64,000 bases of DNA, taken from Chamaecyparis obtusa (Eukaryota > Streptophyta > Pinopsida > Cupressales > Cupressaceae). The translations under genes were made by a program, and so were the position numbers. The stretch spans positions 124,001 to 188,000 of the forward strand of contig BSBK01008850.1 in the NCBI GenBank assembly GCA_027943335.1, written 5' to 3'. Positions within the stretch are counted from its first letter, which is position 1. Every line of letters begins with the position of its first letter. This document shows, in pieces, positions 21,760 to 33,083 of this stretch. The notes below the pieces were generated by a model. That model did no database searches, had not been told where the DNA came from, and saw nothing but the letters and a program-made list of their open reading frames with translations.

Positions 21760-22692
21760 ATGTTAACTAGGTCTAAGGCTAGAGAGGATTTATGTTTGAT
21801 TTCACAAGTAAAGCCTAGAGCCACTAATGAGGCTTGCAAAGATGAATTGTGGATTAATACAATGAAAGAAGAACTAGATCATATAATAAAGAACAAAACT
21901 TGGGAACTAGTTCCTAGACCTGAAGGAAATAATTCTATTGGAACTAAATGGGTATTCAAAAATAAAATGAACGAAGAGGGAATAGTTATAAGAAACTAAG
22001 AAAGATTGGTCAGTAAAGGCTGCTCACAAAAAGAAGGAATAGAATTTGATGAAACCTTTTCACCCATGTCTAGGTTGGAGGTAGTGAGATTATTTCTTGC
22101 CTTTTATTCCTACAAGGACATCAAAGTGTATAAGATGGATGTGAAATTTGCATTCTTGAATGGTGCTCTAGAAGAAGAGATCTACATTGAACAACCTAAT
22201 GGTTTTCCCTTGACAAATGAAAAAGACATGGTTTTCAAGTTGAAGAAGGATCTGTATGGACTGGAGCAAGCTCCTAGAGCCTGGTATACACAACTTGATA
22301 TATATTTATTACATCTTGGTTTCAGAAAAGGTAGTGCAAATAGTAACTTGTATTTGAGAACTAGGAAGGATGGAATCATGATCATATAAGTATTGGTGGA
22401 TGATATTATCTTTGGGGGAAATGATGAAATGAGCGACAAAAAAAAATTTGCTAAAGAAATGAAAGATGAATTTGAAATGTCTATGATTGGTGAAATGAAG
22501 TTCTTTCTAGGTTTGCAAGTCACACAAAGTAAACATGGCATTTTCATTTCTCAAACCAAGTATCTCAAGGAGTTACTCAAAAGGTTTGGCATGGAAGATT
22601 GCAAACATGTTAGAAAACCTATGATTACTAGATGCAAGTTTACTGCTAATGATGAAACTCAAATTTTCTCTAAAAAAAATATAGATCCATGA
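21760..22692 (+). pseudogene. Copia reverse transcriptase
   Basis: Open stretches 21760-21999, 22006-22389 and 22393-22692 carry MKEELDHIIKNKTWELVPRP, IGTKWVFKNKMNEEG, GCSQKEGIEFDETFSPMSRL, VYKMDVKFAFLNGALEEEIY, LKKDLYGLEQAPRAWY and, after a stop, VLVDDIIFGG (the catalytic Y-V-D-D block with Leu at the aromatic position). Only two stop codons (21997-21999 and 22387-22389) interrupt the domain. Confidence 0.92.
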
Positions 22693-22699
22693 CTGGAGG

Positions 22700-23345
22700 A
22701 TTACAATATTTAACACATACCAGACCAGATATTACAAATGCAATTGGAGTTGTTGTGAGGTTTCAAGAAGATCCAGAAGAGACTCAATGTATTGCAGTGA
22801 AAAGGATATAAATATGTATTTGAAAGGTACATTGGAATTTGGGTTGTGGTATGTTAAGTTAGATGAATTTACCCTCCATGCATACATTGATAGAGATTGG
22901 GTAGGATGTATTGATGATAGTAAGAGCACCAGTGGTGGTGCATTATTTCTTGGGAAGAGGTTAGTCTCTTCATTAATCAAGAATCAGGATTGTGTTGCTA
23001 AATCTACTATTGAATTAAAATATGTGACATCTACTTTAAACTATTCATAGGTTATTTGGATGAAACAGATGTTGAAGGACATTGGAATAAGCTTTGAAGA
23101 TCTAGTTGTGATTCATTGTGACAATACAAGCACAATCAATATGTCAAAGAATCCTATTATGCACTAAAAAACCAATCATATCTCAATCAAGTAACATTAG
23201 TTAAGAGAGAAAGTTGTAGAAAAGGAAGTCAGAGCTGAGTATGACAGTGCAAAGGAGAAAATAACATCTATATATTCACTAAATCTTTGCCAAAAGATAT
23301 CTTTGAGTATCTTAGAGATATGCTTGGGGTGAAAAACCCTCCTTG
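22700..23345 (+). pseudogene. Copia RNase H and polyprotein end
   Basis: Open 22787-23050 reads YLKGTLEFGLWYVKL, then AYIDRDWVGCIDDSKSTSGG and ALFLGKRLVSSLIKNQDCVA and KSTIELKYVTST, with catalytic Asp and Glu positions recognisable. It continues past a stop as VIWMKQMLKDIGI and VIHCDNTSTINMSKNPIMH. The polyprotein end is near 23345 (LGVKNPPCDN). Confidence 0.88.
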
Positions 23346-23618
23346 TGATAATTAAATGATGCAAGAATGCATCAGTCCAGTGGCTATTGATCTATATTAT
23401 TCTTTAGACTTGATGCTTGGATGCACTCCTTAGGGGAAGTCATCAAAGGACATAACAACAATTATCTAGATGATTTGGAACCTATTTTTAGGAATAAATA
23501 TTTGAAAAAGGTACACCTTTCTATGGTGGAATTTTCAGAAGGAAAATTAGTCCTTTGTCATTGATTTCAAAGGGGGATAAATACAAGAAAAATCCTCACT
23601 GGTTTAGGGGGATATGTG
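23346..23618 (+). other. Copia 3' untranslated region up to the solo LTR
   Basis: No domain recognised. It contains two G-rich tracts (AAAGGGGGATAAA at 23569, TTTAGGGGGATATG). The last five bases, ATGTG (23614-23618), are the left target duplication of the solo LTR. Confidence 0.6.
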
Positions 23619-25719
23619 TGTTGGAAATATTCAAGACTAGCCAAGTTACTGAGAGGGGAGGGGTGAATCAGTAACTTCAAAACTTTTATGTTAATTTCAG
23701 ATCTTAACCATATTCTAAATAACATTTAGCTCATTGATCTAATTGCATGCATGAGAAACTGAAAACATAAAAGCATTCATAACACTTGAACATAATGATT
23801 TGGTGACCCAGAAACCTTCCAAATAGAAAGTAAAACTAGGGTGGGGATGATACCCACAAAACTTCAATACTGAAGTATAAAGTTTGCTGGTTAAGGCTTA
23901 CAATGATCACTTCTGATGATCTGCCCTGTTAGGAGCAATTAGGACTGCTAGGTCCACCTTGTTAGAGGATTTACAAACATATAATGAAGTATGCACTCGG
24001 TTAAGAGATTTTACAAAAGACTGTTAAGTCTACCCTGTTAAAGGACTTAATGTTGATTCACCTGTTAGGATGAAATAGTAGATCTCTTACTTGCAACTGT
24101 ACTTGCTGATTAAGATTCTTTGATGTACTGATCACCTTCTGTGATAGATATATCTCTGCTGCTCCTTATACTATTGTAGCCCTTTGTAATTTTGCCTTTC
24201 TTGCATCTTTGCATATGCACATATTATTTTCATTACACACTTCTCACTTTTTTTCTTACCCCTTGGATATGATACAAAACATTGTTTATATATCAATCCA
24301 AAACAATTACAAAATAATTACAAAGTTGGCTCTTAAACAAGCTAACACAAATATTACTGAGTCAACCCAAATATAGTTACTCGGTTACTGCAAACTAACT
24401 CGATGACTTTCTAATACTCGGCGTCCACTGCGTTACTCCACATTGTCATGCTCTCAGTAGAAGTGGAGGCTTGGTCCATACTAACCACTGGGTAAAAGTA
24501 CAAAGGTGTGTCACACTTTTATAAAGGAAAAGGTCAACAACACACAAAAATTTTAACTTTAATGACATAAAAATGGCATTTATGTTTAAAATTTGGAGAT
24601 GATGTAAACTAATGAAATGTGTAAAAGTGGATGAATTTTATGGCTATAATTTTTTAAATTTATTTTGAACAAGAATTCACATAGTTTTTAAATTTTTTAA
24701 GTCCATTTTTTACTTGCTGAAAAATGCTGAAAAATGAGGGTCTTGTCCGCACCAAAAAAGTATATGCAAATAATCTCTTTTTCCTTTGATTTCAAAATAT
24801 GTCATAGATAAAATGTATAGCTAGTGCAGAAAAGAAGAAAAATTAGTTTTCACTGTATATTTTCTCTGTTATAACTACTCAAAGTCGAACATACCTAAAA
24901 TCGACAGTTTTCATCTCGCGTCAAATTTCCCCTATCAAATCTACACCATTCAGAAAATAAATTACACACTCTTGAAGATAACTCTCTCCTCTAGTGTTAA
25001 ATATAAAATTTCAATTTTTTTGATAAGCTTTACTATTTTTTTCTATTTTTGAAGCATCTTGTTCTCGAATGTTAAAATACCTACTTGTAGTATTTTGAAA
25101 TTATAATATATTAGATCTAATTAAAATACTATACAAATTATATGATGATAATCTTGACTCTGTGCTCTAAAAAAGGGTATTTTTATATTTGTAAAAAAAT
25201 ATCATTAAAAAGAGTAAGAGTTATTGAAACGTCACTTTTCTGAAATAATTTTATTTCTTTAGTAATTGTTATAAAACATACAGTTAATAGATATTTCCAA
25301 TTGGAAAAGGTGAAAAACTTATCTAACTTAGCTAGAATGAATCTAGCTAGACCATATGTTTGACAAAAAATAATTTTAGTTAGAAATACTCAAATTCAGC
25401 TGTGCTGATAAGTTATCCTGAAACGTGACACAGCTTTGTGCTTTTACCCCACTTGATTGTAGTTTTGAACTCGGTATATACTAGAGACTCGGTAGATATA
25501 GTGTCACTCGGTAGAAACTGAATTCCCTATTTACCGTGCTGGCACTTGGTAAACACTGCTCATCTCATTACTCGGTTAACACTACGAAGCTTGGTCTGCT
25601 TGGTAAACACTGTTCTACTCGGTCTTCTCGGTAAACATTGTTCTGCTAGATGAGCTCGATAAGCACATAGAGTTTGAATAAGTGTTGTCACTAATGACAA
25701 ACATAACTTAATGCCAACA
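23619..25719. mobile_element. Solo LTR in the copia 3' region (TSD ATGTG)
   Basis: Starts TGTTGGAAATATTC and ends TAATGCCAACA, with 6-bp terminal inverted repeats TGTTGG/CCAACA. It is flanked by identical ATGTG at 23614-23618 and 25720-25724. No internal retroelement coding. Characteristic phrases are GAGGGGTGAATCAG near the start and repeated CTCGGTA words at 24410-24425 and 25470-25640. A 960-bp DNA transposon is nested inside; without it the LTR would be about 1.14 kb. Perfect duplications make the boundaries certain. Confidence 0.93.
24490..25449. mobile_element. Non-autonomous DNA transposon with 25-bp TIRs
   Basis: The left end GGGTAAAAGTACAAAGGTGT (through GTCAC) and the reverse complement of the right end match at 23 of 25 positions. 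Four-base CACT copies flank it (24486-24489 and 25450-25453). The 960 bp between are A+T-rich with no open frame. The superfamily is unclear because a 4-bp duplication is not diagnostic by itself. Confidence 0.85.
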
Positions 25720-25803
25720 ATGTGTAGAGTATATTGAGATGATTGTTCGATTGATGGTTTTTCTCATTTGTTTCCATAAATGCACATTGCAAAAGGGGGA
25801 GAT

Positions 25804-27023
25804 TGTTGGAATTATTCATGACATGTATTTTCATTGATGTAAATATATGTTTCAGAATATTAAATTAACTGTATTTGATGTTGCAGTAATATTGGTTAAG
25901 ACAGGAACAAGAAAAATCGTCATGGTGGTATGGACTATGTACAACATGTATGACTCTACAAGATTGGATTTATGTTTCAGATATAATTTAGATATTATAT
26001 CTAAGATTACATGCAATAATTTAATTAGAAGGCTACGTTACAACATTTTTGGTATAGACAAGTTGTAGGAACAGAAACAAAGGTCTGTGATAGAGTTAGT
26101 CTCTAAATTTCTATGTTTTCTTGGATGCGAGATGGATTCTGGATATGTGAGTTCACGATATGATAGAAGACTCATTAATGAATAATTTACCTTGTTCCTT
26201 GATCATCACTCTCTTGGTGACGTTGGTTGTAGTGTGTGACCTTAAAAGGTCTTATTTGGTGCTACCTATGGGATGTGGTGTGTTCTATCTTGTTTGAAGA
26301 TAATTTATGGATTATGGAGTATGCTGGCTGAATGATGTTTGTTATTTTCTTGTCCAAGATCTCATGTATATCTTGACAAGAGTTTATGTAATTTTTTTCC
26401 TAGGAAAGTCCTGATTGGTGCCGACCTAATAAATCATTTGTATCTTGTATAAAGGAGTAAAACAAGTGATGTGAAGAGTATGGGTGTGGATGTGAGGACT
26501 ACTGATGTAGAGCAGGAATTGAGACTACTGTACTTCATTGAAACTTTTTTAATGAAGGACTTGGTGTTAGTCAGTTCATCATCTATGATCAATAGATTTA
26601 TATACTTTCATTTGGACAATGGTTCCCGAAGGTGGGTTTAACCTTCAGAAGGTGGATTTAACCTTCATGTTGGGCAAGTTGCTCCGAGCGAAGTAAGGCT
26701 CATCCTATCAACTCCTAATAGTGTTTCGCACTCAAAGAAAGGAGTCTATCCTTTAATAGAGACTTTATACTACTTGTATTTATCTTCTCTTAATAGGGAA
26801 AGATCTTGTAACTAAGATACTTTATTACTAGTGCATTATTTGTGGGTTTCATCCCCACCGGAGTTTTTCCCTTACCATGATTTCCTCAAGAATAATTATT
26901 GGTGTTTTGATCTATGTTACTTTTGAAGTTTCAGATTTGCATTTATAGTTTTGATAAGAAAATATAAATTTTAATATTAATGACATAAAACCAATTCATC
27001 CCCCCTCTCAGTTGCATCCAACA
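25804..27023 (+). repeat. 3' LTR of the copia element
   Basis: Follows the polypurine tract AAAAGGGGGAGAT. Starts TGTTGGAATTATTC and ends GCATCCAACA, giving 6-bp inverted ends. Near the end is the typical copia LTR phrase with GTTTCATCCCCACCGGAG and TTTTTCCC. The 25847-26068 open frame inside is not a gene. Confidence 0.88.
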
Positions 27024-27532
27024 AAAACCATGTTCAAGGAATTATCTTCATCAAGTTCAAATTTATATGTTCCTTAGAGAGAAACTATAAGAAGTTTCAT
27101 GACACATTTGTCTTTCATAAATAAATAAAATAGTTATTTTTGTAAGAGGTGAATATGTACTAAATTATGTTTATATCACAGAGTTTGATTTCTTTCTTAA
27201 ATGGGTATAATTATCATTTAAAACAAAGTTATTAAATAATTTTAAAAAATATATTTAAATGTTGGTTTTTTATAAAATATTGAAATATTGTATAAACAAA
27301 TGATGTGATTAAATAACATTAAATGTGATATTTATATTGATTTCTAAACATAGGTTTTTATATGACTCTTGATTGGGAAAACAACAAAGAGAAGTTGAAA
27401 AAGAAAGAAAAAAATTCCACATATCATATGCTTCAAAAAATGCCCCTATTTGATAATTGACTTTTCACCTCTTGGAGTTTTGGGGAAAAAGATCTTCCAT
27501 GGATTAACAAGCACAAAAAAGAAAAGCCATCT
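27024..27532. other. A+T-rich spacer
   Basis: No gene, TIR or repeat was identified; a short open frame at 27450-27653 overlaps the start of the tandem duplication and has no known motif. Confidence 0.4.
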
Positions 27533-28772
27533 AAAGTTCTATGACATCCTAAATGACTTAACTCATAAGATTTTGAAACTTTCTATTGAAGTGACTCACT
27601 CGGGTATATGGACATTTTTAAAAATTAGAAGTGACTCACTAAAGATACTTTGATCACAATTTGGAACCAAATGAACACAACCAAATATGATGTATTGCAC
27701 ACCAATTATTCATGATGCATGAAGATTTTGGAGGATAGAAGACGTAATGATTGAGAATATGTATTTTTAAAGATAACGATACAAAAATTTATGTGTCTTT
27801 TAGTTGTGATACATAAATATTTCAGTTAAATATATGAGTAATTTGACCACATTTTTTAGTATTGTAAATTGAGGTATTGTATTTTGTATTATTGAAACAA
27901 TGGTTAAATATACTTAGCTACAATTTTTTTAGGTATTGTAAATAGAGATATTGTGTTTTGACTTACTAAAAGATCTAGATTTGACAATAATTTTATGTAA
28001 AGCAATTTTCATGATATAATCATATTTAGCACATATAGTTAAATGAAGCATATAAATAAATTAGGAGAAATCTTGTTTTAAAATTTATTCATCAAAAAAG
28101 AAAAATTGAAAAAATGAAAGAAACTATTGTATATTATAAGTTGAATACTATAACTAAAATTTTAGAAATGTGTCCAAAATTAAATTTGTGCCATCTTTTA
28201 ATTATAGTGGGGAATAGGGTTAATTGCAGTGGGGCCTAAGGTTAAGTTTACCTTAATGTTAGTGGTAGGGGTTGGCGAAAATACATCCTACATTCTAAGT
28301 TAAAAGTTATGTTAGGTAAAGCAAGAGGGATCAATTACGTTAGACTTAGTTTTATGTTGAAATTTAGTTTAGAAACATCTTAAAAATAGTTTTAATTTTA
28401 TTGGTCTCTCTTTGGTATTTATTGTCATATTAGAAAAGATGTATTAAAAAATATTAAAAAATTATAAAGAATTATTTAAAATATAAAAATATAAAAATAT
28501 TTTACAATAAAAATAGTTAGAAAATGTATTAATTATTTTATTATAATATGAAAATATTATCTCACATGAATTGAATTACTATCCTTGATTATGGTTAGTT
28601 AGTGTTAGGATTCACTATAGGCTTGTTAGATGATTTTCTATTAGCTTTCTCTATTAAGTCTTTGGAACTATTATATTTTATAATACTTTTTTTCTTTGTT
28701 TGAATTCCCTTTTTAAGCTGTAATTATTTTTAATTGCAATCCAACTTATTTTAACATATAATTTTCCTATTA
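27533..28772. repeat. Tandem duplication, copy 1 (1240 bp)
   Basis: Starts AAAGTTCTATGACATCCTAA and is followed immediately by a second copy. Nearly identical throughout, including GGGGTTGGCGAAAATACATC. Differences are a few substitutions and short indels. No coding potential; no terminal inverted repeats. Confidence 0.92.
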
Positions 28773-29990
28773 AAAGTTCTATGACATCCTAAATGACTTA
28801 ACTTGTAAGATTTTGAAACTTTCTATTGAAATGACTCACTCGGGTATATGGACATTTTTAAAAATTAGAAATCTATATAGGACTTACTAAAGATACTTTG
28901 ATCACAATTTGGAACCAAATATGATGTATTGCACACCTATTATTCATGATGCATGAAGATTTTGGAGGATAGAAGACATAATGATTGAGAATATGTATTT
29001 TTAAAGATAACGATACAAAAATTTATGTGTCTTTTAGTTGTGATACATAAATATTTTAGTTAAATATATGAGTAATTTGACCACATTTTTTAGTATTGTA
29101 AATTGAGGTATTGTATTTTGTATTATTGAAACAATGGTTAAATATACTTAGCTACAATTTTTTTAGGTATTGTAAATAGAGATATTGTATTTTGACTTAC
29201 TAAAAGATCTAAATGTGACAATAATTTTATGTAAAGCAATTTTCATGATATAATCATATTTAGCACATATAGTTAAATGAAGCATATAAATAAATTAGGA
29301 GAAATCTTGTTTTAAAATTTATTCATCAAAAAAGAAAAATTGAAAAAATGAAAGAAACTATTGTATATTATAAGTTGAATACTATAACTTAAATTTTAGA
29401 AATGTGTCCAAAATTAAATTTGTCCCATCTTTTAATTGTAGTGGGGATAGGGTTAATTGTAGTGGGGCCTAGGGTTAAGTTTACCTTAATGTTAGTGGTA
29501 GGGGTTGGCGAAAATACATCCTACATTCTAAGTTAAAAGTTATGTTAGGTAAAGCAAGATGGATCAATTACGTTAAGACTTAGTTTTATGTTGAAATTTA
29601 GCTTAGAAACATCTTAAAAATAGTTTTAATTTTGTTGGTCTCTCTTTGGTATTTATTGTCATATTAGAAAAGATGTATTAAAAAATATTATAAAATTATA
29701 AAGAATTATTTAAAATATAAAAATAAAAAATTATTTTACAATAAAAATAGTTAGAAAATGTATTAATTATTTTATTATAATATGAAAATATTATCTCTCA
29801 TGAGTTGAATTACTATCCTTGATTATGGTTAGTTAGTGTTAGGATTCACTATAGGCTTGTTAGATGATTTTCTATTAGCTTTCTCTATTAAGTCTTTGAA
29901 ACTGTTATATTTTATAATACTTTTCTTCTGAGTTGTAATTATTTTTTATTGCAATCCAACTTATTTTAACATATAATTTTCCTATTAAAA
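28773..29990. repeat. Tandem duplication, copy 2 (~1218 bp)
   Basis: Begins with the same AAAGTTCTATGACATCC and ends at the ATTTTCCTATTAAAA that also closes copy 1. Small deletions near 28910 and 29925 explain the length difference. Confidence 0.92.
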
Positions 29991-30493
29991 ATTTTAATTT
30001 CTAACATTTATCATTATATTATAATATAAATCTACTTTCTTTTAATGACAAGGTTGATTGGTTACAAATAAATATATTTAAAAATTAAAAACTAAAATCT
30101 CTTTCATTCTATTTTTAAAAAAAAAACATTTTTCCTTAAATCATATACTACTTTTTTCTTGTTTCCTATATTTTATATGGTATTGGTTTTAGAATTTTAT
30201 ATAACTTTTCTTAAAATAATTGTTAATATTAAAAAATTATACTCTTTAACAATAAATCTTAAATTTTATGATTTATATTATATATTATTTTTTATACTAT
30301 TTCTATTTTATGTTAGAGTTAGCTATAATATTTTACATTTTTAAATTTAAATAATATTAAATATTTTAAACTAAATTATATATTTTAAATTATTTTTTAA
30401 CTAAATAAAATTTAATCAATTCATATCAATTTTTATATTTAATTTTTTCTTTAAATTAAAATCTATATATAAATATTGCAACATCTTTTTGTT
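29991..30493. other. Very A+T-rich spacer
   Basis: Almost pure A/T with no features; the 61-codon open frame at 30159-30344 is Phe/Leu/Tyr-rich by composition only. Confidence 0.5.
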
Positions 30494-30725
30494 TTGTAGA
30501 AATTGTGCCATACTTCAAGATTCTGTAGAAACTGTGTCCATTGAAAATAATGAGCAGCACCTGAATGACAGTTCTGAAGCCTGAATGACAGTTCTGACGA
30601 AGAGAAAAAAATAAAAAGAAAAGAGGAGCTGCTCAAGAGGAGTCCATGCATTCCAAGCTTGCTTGCACACCGTCTAGAACCCTAGCCGCTGCGATAAAAA
30701 GCCTAAAGCAACAAACAAAATAAAT
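30494..30725 (+). pseudogene. Exon-like segment with 20-bp tandem duplication
   Basis: After a possible acceptor (TTTTGTAG at about 30500) the plus strand reads DSVETVSIENNEQHLNDSS. A 20-bp tandem duplication (CCTGAATGACAGTTCTGAAG) then shifts the frame. After it the peptide DEEKKIKRKEELLKRS continues through PCIPSLLAHRLEPLAAAIK to a stop. Composition is richer in G+C than the surroundings. The gene is not recognised; it may be a decayed host exon. Confidence 0.35.
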
Positions 30726-30942
30726 AGATAATTTTTCGAAGAGAAAGTTAAGTATTATGGAGTTAGGAAAAATGGAATTGAATGTGAACCGTCAATTTCT
30801 CCTTCAGCTAGATGGTCCAGATCTTGTGAGCTTCTATTCTTTCAAATAAATAAATTATTATTATTTGTCCCCTGTTGCTGACATGGCAGACGAAAATAAT
30901 CACCATATATCCCGTGCACTAGATGTTTCCCCTCCATAAAGG

Positions 30943-31062
30943 ATGGCTGGTAGTAGGTACGAAGTAGTGAAGATTGTCGCAACGAATGTCCGATGTGAGA
31001 ATTCGATGTTTTCTATAGAAATTCCACCAAGAATAGCCTATCGGCTAATAATACTTTATTAG
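30943..31062 (+). CDS. Small open frame, 39 codons, possible first exon
   Basis: ATG at 30943 in a GGATGG context opens a 39-residue frame (MAGSRYEVVKIVATNV, then RCENSMFSIEIPP) ending at TAG 31060-31062, 180 bp before the CACTA insertion. It could be the first exon of a host gene interrupted by the transposon, or chance. No family is recognised. Confidence 0.25.
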   Translation: MAGSRYEVVKIVATNVRCENSMFSIEIPPRIAYRLIILY

Positions 31063-31241
31063 TATTGAGTAGTAACTAGTGGTGTAATTAGTTGTTCTGA
31101 AAGGTTGTCTGTTTCTCACAGTGGGGAACCTTAATCAATCGCCAGACACTATTTATATTTGGCTTAGAACAAGTTTATAATATTAGTGTACACACATTAC
31201 ACTTGGAATAAATGATATATCTTTCTGTTAATTGTATGTGT

Positions 31242-31258
31242 CACTAATACATTTGGGG
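31242..31258 (+). repeat. CACTA left terminal inverted repeat
   Basis: CACTAATACATTTGGGG. It begins with the diagnostic CACTA pentanucleotide, preceded by the TGT duplication, and has an exact inverted partner at 58760-58776. Confidence 0.95.
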
Positions 31259-31560
31259 GCATTTTGCGACGGCTATGTGTCGCAATTGCGACGGCTATGT
31301 GTCGCAATAGCAACACCCATAGACGTCGCTATTTTTTAGTCGCAAATTGCGACGTCTATGGGTAGCCGTCGCAATTGCGGCGCCCTCCCGTCGCAATGTC
31401 GCTAAGATTTGCTAGCGGCATGGGCGTTGCCCCCCCGTCGCATGGCTTCGGAGGGCCGTCGCAATTGCGACGGGCCTCCCAAGCAATTGCGACGGGCGCC
31501 TGCATCGCATTACGACGGGCTCCCGTCGCAATTGCGACGCCCGTGGGTGGATTAAAAAAA
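31259..31560. repeat. G+C-rich subterminal repeats, left end
   Basis: About a dozen copies in both orientations of TTGCGACGG/CCGTCGCAA words, several fused into the palindrome GTCGCAATTGCGAC. In En/Spm such subterminal repeats bind the TNPA protein. The open frames here (31375-31594) are by-products of composition. Strong CpG content contrasts with the A+T-rich surroundings. Confidence 0.8.
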
Positions 31561-32030
31561 AAAATTTATTTAATACATTGCTAATGAACCACATTAATGC
31601 TTTTTTCTTTCAACAAATGAGGACAGCCACTGTAAAGACAACATGATAATGTACACTCACTGTAAGGATAGTCACAAATGAGGACATCTCACAGTGACTG
31701 TCCCTTGTGTAATTGCCACTTGAATGTATTGCTATTCAGCCACATTAATGCTTTTCTTCTTCAACAAATGAGGATAGTCACTGTAAAGACAACATGATAA
31801 TGTACGCTCACAGTGAGTGTACATTATCATGTTGTCTTTACAATGACTATCCTCATTTGTTGAAGAAGAAAAGCATTAATGTGGCTGAATAGCAATACAT
31901 TCAAGTGGCAATTACACTAGGGACAGTCACTGTGAGATGTCCTCATTTGTGACTGTCCTTACAGTGAGTGTACATTATCATGTTGTCTTTACAGTGAGTG
32001 TACATTATCATGTTGTCTTTACAGTGTCAA
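31561..32030. repeat. Palindromic repeat array, left block 1
   Basis: Repeated modules ACATTATCATGTTGTCTTTA, ACAGTCACTGTGAGATGTCC, CAAGTGGCAATTACACAAGG and GCATTAATGTGG occur in both orientations and form large hairpins, for example 31720-31930 centred near 31815. The same modules fill much of the element's two flanks. Confidence 0.85.
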
Positions 32031-32237
32031 TATATGCATTATTACTTAAACTGAAGAGTATTCTAAATAATATGTCATTGTGGAGTTCTGATTGCTTCCA
32101 ATTTGATATACGCTTGTTCTACTTATGTATCCAGCATCATGTAAGAAAAGTTGATGCTTTTAAAATAGATTCATTTAGCCATGAAATGCCTGTGCATGTT
32201 ACATACAAGATTCCAAGGCCCAAAACTGATTACTCAT

Positions 32238-32550
32238 TATAATTCATGTACAGAATGATAATCAACCACAACGAGGCATGCGTAGGCGCTGCTTAGATTT
32301 TGAGGCATCAGAAGCTCGTAGAAGAAACTTGACCAATGGCTCATGGAATGCAACAAACTTATTGCCTAAAACAGGAGCATTGGTAACCACAGATGATGGT
32401 TCTGAAAAGAACACTTCACCATCAATGTCACGTGAGGGAACTGCAATTTCTGATGGCAAGCAACTTGTAGTATATAAGAGAGATGCAGGTACAGATGCTG
32501 GGAGAAGTTCCCAATCTTTATCTATTGGACAGTTTTCATCTGCAAAATAG
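32238..32550 (+). pseudogene. Captured exon resembling TSO1/CPP (CXC-domain) protein
   Basis: After an acceptor-like ATGTACAG, the plus strand reads NDNQPQRGMRRRCLDFEASE and continues open for ~90 residues to a stop at 32548-32550. RGMRRRCLDFE is, to my knowledge, a conserved block upstream of the Cys-rich CXC domains in TSO1-like CPP proteins. No CXC domain follows, so only this exon (perhaps also a segment at 32100-32237) was captured. Orientation is opposite to the transposase genes. Confidence 0.55.
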
Positions 32551-32947
32551 ATTATAAAAACATGAAAATATATTAGAGATGTTTGATATTGATACAAAAC
32601 AACACAGATTCATTTCTTCGTACACCTGTATATCATAAAAATCCTTGCACACTTCGAAAAATTGTATTGCCTTTTACTTACTCAAAAGTAATTTACATAA
32701 AGCAGTCATTTGATTAACATGGATCCTAATATTCACAAGTACATGGTCATGTGCTCCATTGTAGCATCTTATAGATTTAGATCTGTTCTCTGAAATAATT
32801 CAATGTTTTGTTTACAATCCACAAAAGAAATATTTTCCCTCGTCTACTTAATCCTAAACAAAAGGCCATATAGCAATATAGATAGAACTATATAATAGAA
32901 ACCATAAACAATGGTAACCTTAGCAGCAGCAAGAAATTGTTGCAAAA
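32551..32947. other. Spacer, possibly captured intron
   Basis: A+T-rich, without repeats of the palindromic family. It may be intron sequence captured with the neighbouring exon-like segments. Confidence 0.35.
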
Positions 32948-33083
32948 ACTTTACCTTATCATACCCAGATTGTTGCTTTGCCTGGCGGAGGGAAATTTGA
33001 TCAGTAAAATTGACACAGAGTATGCTGTCTCCATTGTCATGCTGGATAACAAAACACCAACTTTAATGGGCATGTACTGTCCC
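32948..33083 (-). pseudogene. Captured exon-like fragment, copy 1
   Basis: The minus strand reads DNGDSILCVNFTDQISLRQA followed by KQQSGYDK and a donor-like AAG|GTAAAG. A near-identical copy lies at 35790-35925. The gene is not recognised. Acceptor-side sequence is replaced by the palindromic repeat (GGGACAGTACATG), suggesting capture and amplification within the element. Confidence 0.45.

Larger units (their letters stand above)
20412..27023 (+). mobile_element. 5'-truncated Ty1/copia element with nested insertions
   Basis: Integrase comes before reverse transcriptase and RNase H (copia order), followed by a 3' region, a polypurine tract (AAAAGGGGGAGATTG, 25790-25803) and a 3' LTR (25804-27023). 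gag, protease and the 5' LTR are missing. A solo LTR (23619-25719) sits in the 3' untranslated region. Pol contains several stops, so the copy is dead. The long 3' region before the polypurine tract is compatible with, but does not prove, a Sirevirus-type element. Confidence 0.85.

Noticed and set aside
23619..25719. Reading the solo LTR as the 3' LTR of the copia polyprotein upstream
   Set aside because: Identical ATGTG duplicates flank it, and the copia polypurine tract and its own LTR come later (25790-27023).
31375..31594. Ala/Arg/Pro-rich frames
   Set aside because: Composition of the G+C-rich subterminal repeats; no start context or motif.
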